This document shows, one piece after another, positions 24,952 through 34,453 of a stretch of 64,000 nucleotides of DNA. Within the stretch, counting starts at the first letter, position 1. Each line of letters opens with the position of its first letter. The DNA comes from Streptomyces sp. ISL-100 (GTDB lineage: Bacteria; Actinomycetota; Actinomycetes; Streptomycetales; Streptomycetaceae), in NCBI RefSeq assembly GCF_018614615.1, contig NZ_JAGGOK010000036.1:124001-188000 (forward strand). The letters are read 5' to 3'. The translations under genes and the position numbers were made by a program. The notes beneath the pieces are model-generated. The model worked only from the letters and a program-made list of their open reading frames with translations, did not search any database and had not been told where the DNA came from.

Positions 24952-26583
24952 CTACAGCGGCGCCTCCCACACCACCGTCGTCCCCCCGCCGCCCTCCCCG
25001 AGCCCCGGCCCGCACCGGCTCGTACCGCCCAGCGACTCGGCCCGCCGCTTGAGGTTGCGCAGTCCGCTGCGCCGGCCGCCCTCCGGGATGCCGACCCCGT
25101 CGTCCGCGACCGAAAGACGCACCCCGCGCCTCCCGTCCGTCATTTCGGCGGTGGCGTCGACGACGACTTCGATACGGGAGGCCTGTGCGTGCCGGAAGGC
25201 GTTGGACAGTGCCTCCCTCAGCGCCGCGATGAGGTTCTTGCCGGTCAGCTCGTCCACCAGCGAGTCGACCGGGCCGACGAAATGGTGCCCGGGCTTGAAG
25301 CCCAGCGGCACGGCCGCCATGTTGATCTCCCGCAGTACGCGCGTACGCAGCCCCGAAGGCGCCTCGGCCGGGCCCTGTTGGAGCGCGAAGATGGCCGTAC
25401 GGATCTCCTGGATCGTCACGTCCAGCTCGTCGACCGCCCTGCCGACCCCGTTGCGCACCTCGGGGACGACGGACCTGCGCTGCGCGCTCTCCAGCATCAG
25501 CCCGGTGGCGAACAGCCGCTGGATGACCAAGTCGTGCAGATCGCGGGCGATCCGGTCGCGGTCCTCGTACACGGCGAGCCGCTCCCGGTCCCGCTGCGCC
25601 TGCGCCATCATCAGCGCCAGCGCGGCCTGCGAGGCGAACTGCGTGGCCAGTGTCCGCTCGGCTTCCGTGAACAGCCTGCCACCGCGCGCCCGGGGGGTGG
25701 CGAGCGCGCCCAGCACCCGGCCGCCGCTGCGCAGCGGCAGCAGCATGCTCGGCCCGTACCGCCGCGCCGCCCTGCTCATCATGCGCGGCTCGCTCGCCGA
25801 GTCGCCGATGAACACCGCCTCACCTGCGAGGAGCCGCGCGGCGACCGGGTTCTCCGGCGGGATGACCACACCGAGCGACTCGGACGGGTCGTCGGCCGAG
25901 ACCGCGACGATCTCCAGGCCGCCGTCCCGCGCCGGCAGCAGCACTATTCCGGCTGCCGAGTCGGCAAGGCGGCGGGCCTGTTCCGCGACCACGCTCAGCG
26001 CGTCGTCGGCGTCGCCGCCCGACAAAAGCGCCGTGGTGACGGCGACGGACCCGTCGATCCAGCGTTCGCGCTGCCGCGCCGCCTCGTACAGCCGGGCATT
26101 GCCGATGGCGATCCCGGCCTCCGTGGCGAGCACCCGGACCATGTGCAGGTCGTAGTCGTTGAAGTCGGCCCCGCCGTGCTTCTCGGCGAGGTAGAGATTG
26201 CCGAAGACCTCGCCCCGTACGCGGATGGGGACGCCCAGGAAAGGCCCCATCGCCGGGTGGTGCGCGGGGAGACCGTCGGGCAGCCGCCCGATCCACGCGG
26301 CCTGCTCCTCGGTCATCCCGTACGTCACGAAGTCGCGGAGGCCGCCACGCTCCTCGTCGACGACGCCGATCGCCGCGTACCGGGCGTCTGCGAGCTCTGC
26401 GGCGGTCTCGCAGATCCGGTCGAGCGTGGAGTGCAGATCAAGTCCCGTGCCGACGGATCGCATGGCTTCCAGCAGCTGGGGCACGCGCGCGGTGAGCTCG
26501 GTGGACAGGCCCTGCAGGCTGCGGGCCGCCCGGGAGGCGGCTTCAAGGTGGTCATTCGGGTCCGGCACATCCTGCACTGGCAT
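24952..26583 (-). CDS. GAF-domain sensor histidine kinase (NarL/DevS-type)
   Basis: A 543-residue cytoplasmic kinase without membrane segments. Two GAF domains occupy about residues 40-190 and 200-335. The HisKA_3 dimerisation domain has RDRIARDLHDLVIQRLF with phosphoacceptor His350. The ATPase domain shows an N-box with SNAFRHAQAS and a G1 box DDGVGIP. The organisation resembles DevS/DosT-type redox or gas sensors, but heme binding cannot be judged from sequence. ATG 26583 follows AAGGG. It starts 25 bp after cydCD on the same strand and no response regulator gene is adjacent, so it may respond to, or regulate, respiration through an unlinked partner (inference). Confidence 0.88.
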   Translation of the reverse strand: MPVQDVPDPNDHLEAASRAARSLQGLSTELTARVPQLLEAMRSVGTGLDLHSTLDRICETAAELADARYAAIGVVDEERGGLRDFVTYGMTEEQAAWIGRLPDGLPAHHPAMGPFLGVPIRVRGEVFGNLYLAEKHGGADFNDYDLHMVRVLATEAGIAIGNARLYEAARQRERWIDGSVAVTTALLSGGDADDALSVVAEQARRLADSAAGIVLLPARDGGLEIVAVSADDPSESLGVVIPPENPVAARLLAGEAVFIGDSASEPRMMSRAARRYGPSMLLPLRSGGRVLGALATPRARGGRLFTEAERTLATQFASQAALALMMAQAQRDRERLAVYEDRDRIARDLHDLVIQRLFATGLMLESAQRRSVVPEVRNGVGRAVDELDVTIQEIRTAIFALQQGPAEAPSGLRTRVLREINMAAVPLGFKPGHHFVGPVDSLVDELTGKNLIAALREALSNAFRHAQASRIEVVVDATAEMTDGRRGVRLSVADDGVGIPEGGRRSGLRNLKRRAESLGGTSRCGPGLGEGGGGTTVVWEAPL

Positions 26584-26608
26584 GCCCTTGAGCCTAATAA
26601 GTCCTATT

Positions 26609-29600
26609 TCAACGGGAAAGTCGGGCCCCAAGCGAAGCGACCGTTCCCGGCCCCCTCACTTCGGCCTCCAGCTCACGCTCCAGCATCCGCCGCAGCGGCC
26701 CCTCGGCGTCCACCAGGTCCGCGTACGCGCCGCGCTGTACGACACGGCCCTCATCCAGCACGATCACCTCGTCCACGGCCTCCAGGCCGTGGAGCCGGTG
26801 CGTGATGATCAGCGTCGTACGCCCCTGGGTAGCCCTGAGCAGGTCGGCCGTCAGCGCGTCCGCCGTCGCCAGGTCGAGGTGCTCGGCGGGCTCGTCGAGC
26901 ACGAGCACGGGGAAGTCGGCGAGGAGGGCGCGGGCCAGCGCGAGGCGCTGGCGCTGGCCGCCGGAGAGGCGGGCGCCGTGTTCGCCGACCATCGTGTCGA
27001 GCCCGTCGGGCAGCGCGTCCACCCAGGTCAGCAGCCGCGCGGCGGCCAGAGCGTCCCTCAGCTCCTCCTCGCTCGCGCCGGTCCTGGCCAGCCGGAGGTT
27101 CTCCCGTACCGAGCTGTCGAAGATGTGCGCGTCCTGGGCGCACAGGCCCACGAGCCGCCGTACGTCGTCGCCGTCGAGCTCGGCGGCTTCCGTTCCGCCG
27201 AGCGTGTACGTCCCCTCCCGCGCATCCAGGAAGCGCAGCAGCACCTGGGCGAGCGTCGTCTTGCCGGCGCCGGACTGGCCGACCACGGCGATGCGCCGGC
27301 CCGCCTCCAGCGTCAGGTCGAAGCCGGCCAGCGCGTCCCGCTCCTGCCCGGCGTACCGGGCGCTCAGCCCGCGTACCTCCAGCGGGAACGGCGACGCGGG
27401 CGCGGCGGCAGGCGTCAGCGGCTCATGCACGGGCACCGGCGCGTCCAGCACCTCGTACACTCGCTCCGCACTGCGCTTGACGCGCTGGCGGTACTGCACG
27501 GCGAGCGGAAGGCCGGTGACGGCCTCGAAGGCGGCCAGCGGCGTCAGCACGACCACGGCCAGCGTCACTCCCGACAGCCGCCCGTCGTGCACGGCCTGCA
27601 CCCCGGCGAGCGCGGCGAACACGACGGTCAGCCCGCAGGCCAGCGAGGAGAGACCGCCACCGAGGGCGGTGGCGGTGGCACTCCGGGAGGCGATCCGGGT
27701 GAGCACCCCGTCCGCTTCCTTGACGCTGTCCGTACGTCGCTTCAGCGCACCGGCGACGGTCAGCTCGGCCGTACCGCCGAGCAGATCGGCGACCCGGGTC
27801 GCGAGCACGCCCCGCGCGGGCGCCAGCTGCCGTTCGGCCCGCCGGGCACAGGCCCCGCTCAGCCACGGCACGCCGACCCCGGCGACGAGCAGCCCTACGG
27901 CCAGCACGGCTCCGGCCTCGGGCAGCAGCCACGCGGTGAACCCGACGGAGCCCGCACCCACGAGCACGGCGGTCCCGACGGGCAGCAGCCAACGCAGCCA
28001 GTAGTCCTGCAGCGCGTCCACATCGGCAACGAGCCGGGAGAGCAGATCCCCGCGCCTTGTGTCGCGGAGCCCGGCGGGCGCGATGCGCTCCAGCCGGCGG
28101 TACACGGCGACGCGCATCTCGGCGAGCATCCGCAGCACGGCGTCGTGCGACACGAGCCGCTCGGCGTAACGGAAGACGGCCCGCCCGATGCCGAAGGCAC
28201 GGGTGGCGGTCACGGCCACCATCAGGTAGAGCACCGGGGGCTGTTCGGAGGCTCGCGAGATCAACCACCCGGACACGGCCATGAGCCCCACGGCCGACCC
28301 GAGCGCGAGACTCCCGAGCCCCAACGCGAGCCCCAACCTCCCCCGCAACTCCCCAGCGGCTTCCCGAACCCGCCCGAGGACCCCACGCCCCCGAGCCGGA
28401 GCCACAGCGGCCACCGGGCTCACCGGGCTCACCGGGGTGCCAACGATCCCCCCTTCCTCAACGGGCGGGCGGGTGGGAGCCCCTCCCGCCCCGAAGGGGC
28501 GCACCGCACCCGCACGCGCCCCCGCACCCGCACCACCATCCGCACCCGCCGCCACGCTCGGCCGGCCCAGCTCCACCACCCGGTCCGCCACAGCCAGCAG
28601 CGCGGGCCGGTGCACCACCAGCACCACGGTCCGCCCCGCCGCAAGCCTGCGTACCGCGTCGACGATTCCCTCTTCCGTCTCCCCGTCCAGATTCGCCGTC
28701 GGCTCGTCCAGCAGCAGCAGCGGCCGGTCCGCGAGGAACGCCCGCGCCAGGGCGAGCCGTTGCCGCTGCCCGGCCGAGAGCCCCGCGCCGTCCTCCCCGA
28801 GAGGCGTCCCGGCGCCCTGGGGGAGCGCGGCCACAAAGTCGTACGCCCCCGCGTCCCGCAACGCCGCGGCCACCGCCGCGTCATCCGCGTCCGGGCGCGC
28901 CAGCCGTACGTTCTCCGCGACCGTTCCCGCGAACAGGTACGGCCGTTGCGGCACCCACGCGATCCGCTCCCGCCACCGCTCCATCGACACGGTGGACAGG
29001 TCGACCGCCTGCGGCCCGTCGCCGACGACCACACGCCCCGCGTCGACCGGGGCGAACCCGAGCAGCACATTGAGCAGCGTGCTCTTGCCGACCCCGCTCG
29101 GCCCGACAACCGCGACCGTCTCGCCTTCACCCACAACCAGCGACGCCGAGTCCAGCGACGCCTCGGTCCGCCCCGCGTGGCGGACCGTCACGCCCTCGAC
29201 CCGCAGCGGCCCGGCGGGCGCATCCGCGCCACCCACCGGCCCCTGCGGCTTCGTCTCCAGAATCTCGAAGATCTCCTCGGCGGCGGACAGCCCCTCCGCG
29301 GCCGCGTGGTACTGCGCCCCGACCTGCCGCAGCGGCAGATATGCCTCGGGCGCCAGCACCAGAATCACCAGGCCCGTATACAGGTCCAGGTCCCCGTGCA
29401 CGAGCCGCATGCCAATGCCCACCGCGACCAGTGCCACCGACAGGGTCGCCAGCAGCTCCAGCGCGAACGACGACAGGAAGGCGATGCGCAGCGTGCGCAT
29501 GGTGGCCTGCCGGTACTCGGCCGTGATCGTCCGGATCGACTCGGCCTGCGCCTTCGCCCGCCCGAAGGCCTTGAGCGTAGGCAGCCCGGCGACGACATCC

Positions 29601-30250
29601 AGGAAGTGCCCGGACAGCCGCGAGAGCAGTCGCCACTGCCGGTCCATTCGCGCCTGGGTGGCCCACCCGATCAAAATCATGAAGAGCGGGATGAGTGGCA
29701 GCGTCCCCACGATCACCGCCGCCGAAATCCAGTCCTCGGTGACGATCCGCGCGAGCACCGCCACCGGCACCACAACCGCGAGACCAAGTTGCGGCAAGTA
29801 CCGCGAGAAATAGTCGTCCAGCGCGTCGACGCCCCGCGTCGCCAGCGCCACCAGCGAACCGACCCCTCCCCAAGCTCTCGACTCCGCTCGAGCAGGGGAT
29901 ATCCCATCGCCTGTCAGCCACCCGGGACCCAGCTCAACGGCCCGTGCCAGCAGCCGCCCCCGCAGCTCCGACTTGACCGCCGCGCTCGCCCGGTGAGCGG
30001 CGAGCTCCGTCAGCCACGCCACCACAGCCCGCCCCACCGCGACCGCCGCCAGCAGCATCAGCGGCGTACGCAGCTCGGAGCCGTCCAGCCCCCGCTGGAA
30101 CGCTCCCACCACCACCTCGGCGACGATCATCGCCTGGGCGACGACCAGGCCCGCCCCGGCCAGCCCAAGGAGCACCACGGCCCCCAGGAAGAGGCGGGTG
30201 GCACGGGCGTAGCGGAGCAGACGCGGGTCGATCGGTTTCACGTGAAACAT
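26609..30250 (-). CDS. cydCD: Fused CydD-CydC thiol reductant ABC exporter
   Basis: A 1213-residue fusion of two ABC half-transporters, each with about six membrane segments and a nucleotide-binding domain. The first half has Walker A GPSGVGKST and LSAGQRQRLALARA; the second has GQSGAGKTT and LSGGQRQRLALARA. In E. coli the separate CydD and CydC form a heterodimer that exports cysteine/glutathione or controls periplasmic redox and heme for cytochrome bd assembly; the fusion is typical of actinobacteria. ATG 30250 lies 26 bp after cydB. Codons 2-5 (Phe-His-Val-Lys) are encoded by a perfect parS site, so the N-terminus is shaped by a DNA site. Confidence 0.95.
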   Translation of the reverse strand: MFHVKPIDPRLLRYARATRLFLGAVVLLGLAGAGLVVAQAMIVAEVVVGAFQRGLDGSELRTPLMLLAAVAVGRAVVAWLTELAAHRASAAVKSELRGRLLARAVELGPGWLTGDGISPARAESRAWGGVGSLVALATRGVDALDDYFSRYLPQLGLAVVVPVAVLARIVTEDWISAAVIVGTLPLIPLFMILIGWATQARMDRQWRLLSRLSGHFLDVVAGLPTLKAFGRAKAQAESIRTITAEYRQATMRTLRIAFLSSFALELLATLSVALVAVGIGMRLVHGDLDLYTGLVILVLAPEAYLPLRQVGAQYHAAAEGLSAAEEIFEILETKPQGPVGGADAPAGPLRVEGVTVRHAGRTEASLDSASLVVGEGETVAVVGPSGVGKSTLLNVLLGFAPVDAGRVVVGDGPQAVDLSTVSMERWRERIAWVPQRPYLFAGTVAENVRLARPDADDAAVAAALRDAGAYDFVAALPQGAGTPLGEDGAGLSAGQRQRLALARAFLADRPLLLLDEPTANLDGETEEGIVDAVRRLAAGRTVVLVVHRPALLAVADRVVELGRPSVAAGADGGAGAGARAGAVRPFGAGGAPTRPPVEEGGIVGTPVSPVSPVAAVAPARGRGVLGRVREAAGELRGRLGLALGLGSLALGSAVGLMAVSGWLISRASEQPPVLYLMVAVTATRAFGIGRAVFRYAERLVSHDAVLRMLAEMRVAVYRRLERIAPAGLRDTRRGDLLSRLVADVDALQDYWLRWLLPVGTAVLVGAGSVGFTAWLLPEAGAVLAVGLLVAGVGVPWLSGACARRAERQLAPARGVLATRVADLLGGTAELTVAGALKRRTDSVKEADGVLTRIASRSATATALGGGLSSLACGLTVVFAALAGVQAVHDGRLSGVTLAVVVLTPLAAFEAVTGLPLAVQYRQRVKRSAERVYEVLDAPVPVHEPLTPAAAPASPFPLEVRGLSARYAGQERDALAGFDLTLEAGRRIAVVGQSGAGKTTLAQVLLRFLDAREGTYTLGGTEAAELDGDDVRRLVGLCAQDAHIFDSSVRENLRLARTGASEEELRDALAAARLLTWVDALPDGLDTMVGEHGARLSGGQRQRLALARALLADFPVLVLDEPAEHLDLATADALTADLLRATQGRTTLIITHRLHGLEAVDEVIVLDEGRVVQRGAYADLVDAEGPLRRMLERELEAEVRGPGTVASLGARLSR
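30235..30248. other. parS centromere site
   Basis: GTTTCACGTGAAAC, a perfect 14-bp palindrome equal to the Streptomyces parS core bound by ParB. It overlaps the start codon region of cydCD and encodes FHVK there. Confidence 0.9.
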
Positions 30251-30276
30251 CTCCCACTAGTGCGCATCACTGCGCT

Positions 30277-31278
30277 TCAGTGCGCATCGGCGATGTGCTG
30301 CGTGCCGATCCGCTTGCGGAACACCCAGTACGTCCAGCCCTGGTACAGCAGCACCACCGGCATGGCGATCCCCGCGCACCAGGTCATGATCTTCAAGGTG
30401 TACGGCGTGGAAGAAGCGTTGGTGACCGTGAGGCTCCACGCGTCGTCCAGCGAGGACGGCATGACGTTCGGGAACAGCGTGAGGAAGAGCATCGCAACCG
30501 CGGCCACGATGGTCACCCCCGACAGCGCGAACGCCCATCCTTCGCGCCCTGCCGCCGTGAATCCGAGCGCCGCGACCAGTGCCAGCGCCGCCACGAGCAT
30601 CGCGGCGAGGCTCGCCGAGTCGCCGTTGTCCAGCTGCGTCCAGCCCAGGAAGGCAACGGCCAGCACCCCACCGACGACCCCGAGCTTGAGCGCCAGCTTC
30701 CGCGCCCGCTCCCGGATGTCCCCGACCGTCTTCAGCCCGGCGAAGACAGCACCGTGGAAGGTGAAGAGAGTGAGGGTGACGAGGCCGCCCAGCAGCGCGT
30801 ACGGGTTGAGCAGGTCGGCGAGGGTACCGACGTACTCCATCTCCGAGTCGATCTTCACGCCGCGCACGATGTTGCCGAAGGCGACGCCCCACAGGAACGC
30901 GGGCAGCAGTGAGGTCCAGAAGATCGCGTGCTCCCAGTTGGTCTGCCAGCGCTCCTCACTGCGCTTGACCCGGTACTCAAAGGCCACGCCGCGCACGATC
31001 AAGCACACAAGGATCAGCAGCAGCGGCAGGTAGAACCCGGAGAAGAGGGTGGCGTACCAGTCGGGGAAGGCGGCGAAGGTCGCACCGCCGGCGCTCAGCA
31101 GCCACACCTCGTTGCCGTCCCAGACGGGTCCGATGGTGTTGATGAGGACCCGCTTCTCCTTGCGGTCGCGGGCCAGCAGCTTCGTCAGTACGCCGATCCC
31201 GAAGTCGAAGCCTTCCAGGAAGAAGTAGCCGATCCACAGAACGGCGATGAGCACGAACCAGACGTCGTGGAGTTCCAT
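30277..31278 (-). CDS. cydB: Cytochrome bd oxidase subunit II
   Basis: A 333-residue polytopic membrane protein with about eight or nine segments. With CydA it forms the high-affinity quinol oxidase that reduces O2 to water without proton pumping. The N-terminal helix carries the WFVLIAVLWIGYFFLEGFDFG-type motif of CydB. ATG 31278 is chosen over GTG 31281 because GGAG is 8 bases upstream. It lies 18 bp after cydA and 26 bp before cydCD, in one operon. Confidence 0.95.
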   Translation of the reverse strand: MELHDVWFVLIAVLWIGYFFLEGFDFGIGVLTKLLARDRKEKRVLINTIGPVWDGNEVWLLSAGGATFAAFPDWYATLFSGFYLPLLLILVCLIVRGVAFEYRVKRSEERWQTNWEHAIFWTSLLPAFLWGVAFGNIVRGVKIDSEMEYVGTLADLLNPYALLGGLVTLTLFTFHGAVFAGLKTVGDIRERARKLALKLGVVGGVLAVAFLGWTQLDNGDSASLAAMLVAALALVAALGFTAAGREGWAFALSGVTIVAAVAMLFLTLFPNVMPSSLDDAWSLTVTNASSTPYTLKIMTWCAGIAMPVVLLYQGWTYWVFRKRIGTQHIADAH

Positions 31279-31296
31279 CACTCAGCTCCTCAGTCC

Positions 31297-32805
31297 TCAG
31301 TACGAGAAGGCCATCGGCCGGTCGGCGTCCGCGTGGTCGCCGCCGATCTTGGTGGGCGGGTTGAGGTCGGCCTCCGTGAGTTCGGGCGGTCCGGCCTTGA
31401 CGTACTTCAGGAGGAGCCTGACCTCGATGACGGCGAGGATGGCGTAGAGGAGCGTGAAGACGGTCATCGAGGCGATGACCTCGCCCTGCGAGACGCTGGG
31501 GGAGACCGCGTCGCTGGTGCGCAGCACGCCGTACACGACCCAGGGCTGGCGGCCCATCTCGGTGAAGATCCAGCCCCACGAGCTGGCGATCAGCGGGAAG
31601 CCCATCGTCCACAGCGCGACGATCCAGTACCACTTGGCGAACTTCTCGCTGAGCGCCTTGTTCTTGAAGAGCACCAGATTCGGCACTTCGTCCTCGCCGG
31701 TCCGCAGCGCCGCCGGCAGCATGAACTTCTTGCGCGTCAGCCACAGCCCGAGCAGGCCCAGCGAGAAGGACGCCATGCCGAAGCCGATCATCCAGCGGAA
31801 GCCCCAGTAGGCGACGGGGATGTTGGGCCTGTAGTCGCCGGGTCCGAACTTCTCCTGCTCGGCCTTGTTGACGTCGTTGATGCCGGGGACGTGCGACGTG
31901 AAGTCGCCGTTTGCGAGGAAGGACAGCAGTCCGGGAATCTCGACGGCGACCGAGTTGTGGCCCTTGTCGACGTCTCCGTACGCGAAGATCGAGAACGGCG
32001 CCGGCGCCTCGCCGTCCCACAGCGCCTCGGCGGCGGCCATCTTCATCGGCTGCTGCTTGAACATGACCTTGCCGAGCAGGTCACCGCTGACGGCGGTGAG
32101 CATTCCGGCGATCACGACGGTGATCAGCCCGAGCCGCAGCGAGGTGCGCATCACCGGTATGTGCTTCTTGCGCGCCAGGTGGAAGGCGGCGATGCCGACC
32201 ATGAAGGCGCCGCCGACCAGGAACGCGGCCGTGATGGTGTGGAAGAACTGGGTGAGCGCGGTGTCCTGGGTGAGGACGCGCCAGAAGTCGGTGAGCTCGG
32301 CGCGGCCGCGCTCCTCGTTGATGCGGTAGCCGACCGGGTGCTGCATCCAGGAGTTGGCCGCCAGGATGAAGTACGCGGACAGGACCGTGCCGATCGAGAC
32401 CATCCAGATGCAGGCCAGGTGGATCTTCTTGGGCAGTTTGTCCCAGCCGAAGATCCACAGCCCGATGAAGGTGGACTCGAAGAAGAAGGCGATCAGCGCC
32501 TCGAAGGCCAGCGGCGCACCGAAGACGTCACCCACGAAGCGCGAGTAGTCGGACCAGTTCATGCCGAACTGGAACTCCTGGACGATGCCGGTGACGACAC
32601 CCATCGCGATGTTGATCAGGAAGAGCTTGCCCCAGAACTTCGTGGCCCTGAGGTACTTCTCCTTCTGCGTACGCACCCAGGCGGTCTCCAGCCCCGCGGT
32701 GAGCGCGGCCAGCGAGATCGTCAGGGGCACAAAAAGGAAGTGGTAGACGGTGGTGATGCCGAATTGCCATCGCGCGAGAGTCTCCGGCGCCAGAGCTAGG
32801 TCCAC
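31297..32805 (-). CDS. cydA: Cytochrome bd oxidase subunit I
   Basis: A 502-residue membrane protein that holds hemes b558, b595 and d and the quinol site. His22 in WQFGITTVYHFLF matches the conserved heme b595/d ligand. The region ILAANSWMQHPVG is the conserved helix-four/five motif with the second heme His, and the Q-loop region follows near 250-320. GTG 32805 is preferred to the upstream ATG because AAGGAGAAGG precedes it and the protein then starts like other CydA proteins. First gene of cydA-cydB-cydCD; a Rex operator about 30 bp upstream indicates repression when NADH/NAD+ is low. Confidence 0.96.
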   Translation of the reverse strand: MDLALAPETLARWQFGITTVYHFLFVPLTISLAALTAGLETAWVRTQKEKYLRATKFWGKLFLINIAMGVVTGIVQEFQFGMNWSDYSRFVGDVFGAPLAFEALIAFFFESTFIGLWIFGWDKLPKKIHLACIWMVSIGTVLSAYFILAANSWMQHPVGYRINEERGRAELTDFWRVLTQDTALTQFFHTITAAFLVGGAFMVGIAAFHLARKKHIPVMRTSLRLGLITVVIAGMLTAVSGDLLGKVMFKQQPMKMAAAEALWDGEAPAPFSIFAYGDVDKGHNSVAVEIPGLLSFLANGDFTSHVPGINDVNKAEQEKFGPGDYRPNIPVAYWGFRWMIGFGMASFSLGLLGLWLTRKKFMLPAALRTGEDEVPNLVLFKNKALSEKFAKWYWIVALWTMGFPLIASSWGWIFTEMGRQPWVVYGVLRTSDAVSPSVSQGEVIASMTVFTLLYAILAVIEVRLLLKYVKAGPPELTEADLNPPTKIGGDHADADRPMAFSY

Positions 32806-32835
32806 GTCGCCTTCTCCTTCGTATCGCATCGGAGC

Positions 32836-32859
32836 TTGTGAACGCGTTCACATTCACAA
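32836..32859 (-). promoter_or_regulatory. Rex operator of the cyd operon
   Basis: TTGTGAACGCGTTCACAT at 32836-32853 matches the Rex consensus TTGTGAANNNNTTCACAA except the last base. A further TTCACAA half-site (32853-32859) partly overlaps its right side. Rex binding upstream of cydABCD is established in S. coelicolor. Confidence 0.88.
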
Positions 32860-33024
32860 GCAACAGTATGTCGCACATGCGTTTCCCAACATCCAGCCGG
32901 GGGGTACAACTGTGCCCTCGAACGCCTACGAAAAGGCGCACGAGGGCACAGGAAAGGAAGGGAGAAGCGGCGATACGGCCACCACAACCAAGGCAGAGCG
33001 CCCCGGCGGGGCGGAGCATGTGAC

Positions 33025-34104
33025 TTACAGCTCCTTGAAGAACGCCTCCGCGGTGTGCAGGAAGATGTCGTTGGCCTCGTCCTCGCCGATCGTCACCCGC
33101 AGCCCCTCACCCGCGAAGGGCCTGACCATGACGCCGGCCTTTTCGCAGGCCGCCGCGAAGTCGGCCGTACGCTCCCCCAGCCGCATCCAGACGAAGTTGG
33201 CCTGCGTGTCCGGCACGGTCCAGCCCTGCTTGACCAGCGCCTCGCACACCCGCTTGCGCTCGCAGACCAGCGAACCGACCCGGCCCAGCAGCTCGTCCTC
33301 GGCCCGCAGCGAGGCGACCGCCGCGTCCTGCGCCAGCTGGCTCACGCCGAACGGCACCGCCGTCTTGCGCAGCGCGGCCGCCACCGGCTCGTGCGCCACA
33401 GCGAAGCCGACCCGCAGCCCGGCCAGCCCGTACGCCTTGGAGAACGTACGCAGCACCGCCACATTGGGGCGGCTGCGGTAGAGCTCGATGCCGTCCGGCA
33501 CGTCGTCATCCCGTACGAACTCACGGTACGCCTCGTCCAGCACCACCAGCACGTCCGACGGCACCCGGTCCAGGAAGCGCTCCAGCTCCGCCCTGCGCAC
33601 CGCCGTACCGGTCGGGTTGTTCGGGTTGCAGACGAAGATCAGCCGCGTCCGCTCGGTGATCGCCTCGGCCATCGCGTCCAGGTCGTGCACGTCACCGTCG
33701 GTCAGCGGCACCTCCACCGCCGTGGCGCCGCTGATCCGCGTGATGATCGGGTACGCCTCGAACGACCGCCAGGCGTAGATCACCTCGTCGCCGGGCCCCG
33801 AGGTCGCCTGGAGCAGCGACTGCGCCACCCCGACGGAGCCGGTGCCGGTCGCGATGTGCGACACGGGCACCCCGAACCGGTTGGCGAGCTCGTTCATCAG
33901 GCCGGTGCAGGCCATGTCCGGGTAACGGTTGAAGTTCCCGGCCGCGCCGATCACGCTCTCCAGCACACCGGGCAGCGGCGGATACGGATTCTCGTTGGAG
34001 GACAGCTTGTACGCCACCGGTCCGCCGGCGGCGGCGGGCTTCCCCGGCTTATAGGTGGGAATGCCGTCCAGCACCGCACGCAGCTTGGGGCTCGTCTCGC
34101 TCAC
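33025..34104 (-). CDS. hisC: Histidinol-phosphate-type aminotransferase
   Basis: A 359-residue class I/II PLP aminotransferase. Lys223, in TFSKAYGLAGLRVG, should bind PLP; other landmarks are SSNENPYPP near residue 36, the NPNNPTGT motif near 168 and DEAYREF near 200. The family includes histidinol-phosphate and aromatic amino-acid aminotransferases, and the two activities are hard to separate by sequence. It is outside a his operon here, so a role in phenylalanine/tyrosine synthesis is possible. GTG 34104 follows GAGGAGGACC. Confidence 0.88.
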   Translation of the reverse strand: MSETSPKLRAVLDGIPTYKPGKPAAAGGPVAYKLSSNENPYPPLPGVLESVIGAAGNFNRYPDMACTGLMNELANRFGVPVSHIATGTGSVGVAQSLLQATSGPGDEVIYAWRSFEAYPIITRISGATAVEVPLTDGDVHDLDAMAEAITERTRLIFVCNPNNPTGTAVRRAELERFLDRVPSDVLVVLDEAYREFVRDDDVPDGIELYRSRPNVAVLRTFSKAYGLAGLRVGFAVAHEPVAAALRKTAVPFGVSQLAQDAAVASLRAEDELLGRVGSLVCERKRVCEALVKQGWTVPDTQANFVWMRLGERTADFAAACEKAGVMVRPFAGEGLRVTIGEDEANDIFLHTAEAFFKEL

Positions 34105-34453
34105 TTCGGGTCCTCCTCGACCGTACGTACCACCAATGCTGCTCACCTTATGAGGATTGCGCCGCGCTGCGAATGGCAGGCGCACGGAATGGGGGGAGCG
34201 CTCCCCGTTCCGGCGCGCGCCGGTGGCTCACTCCGTGGCGCGCATCCCCCGTGAAGGTGAGTTGAGACCTCGTCGAGACCTCGGCCAGTGGGCAGGAGCA
34301 TGCCGGTCGACAGCCCCGACTGACCGGCCTTTCTCGTCAACTACCTTTAAATCAAAGGCAATTGGGCAGATATCACCTTGCAGAAACGTTCCTGTCAACG
34401 ACTGCATATGCATCCGCCCTAACCGCCCGCCCGAGCCCTACTATCGGCTCGCC
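34105..34453. other. Intergenic region between aminotransferase and LacI regulator
   Basis: A gap of 349 bases between divergently transcribed genes. The first 230 bases show nothing clear. An unusually A+T-rich patch at 34340-34375 contains the interrupted palindrome CCTTTAAATCAAAGG (34344-34358). A possible -10 (TACTAT, about 34439-34444) lies just before the ATG at 34454, which would make that message nearly leaderless. Confidence 0.4.

Noticed and set aside
26198..31033. A 1.6-kilo-residue plus-strand open frame opposite cydCD
   Set aside because: Its translation is low-complexity and unlike any protein; the minus-strand CydCD frame has two complete sets of ABC motifs.
32806..32829. Upstream ATG start for CydA
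   Set aside because: It adds eight residues not expected for CydA, while GTG 32805 has an excellent ribosome site directly upstream.
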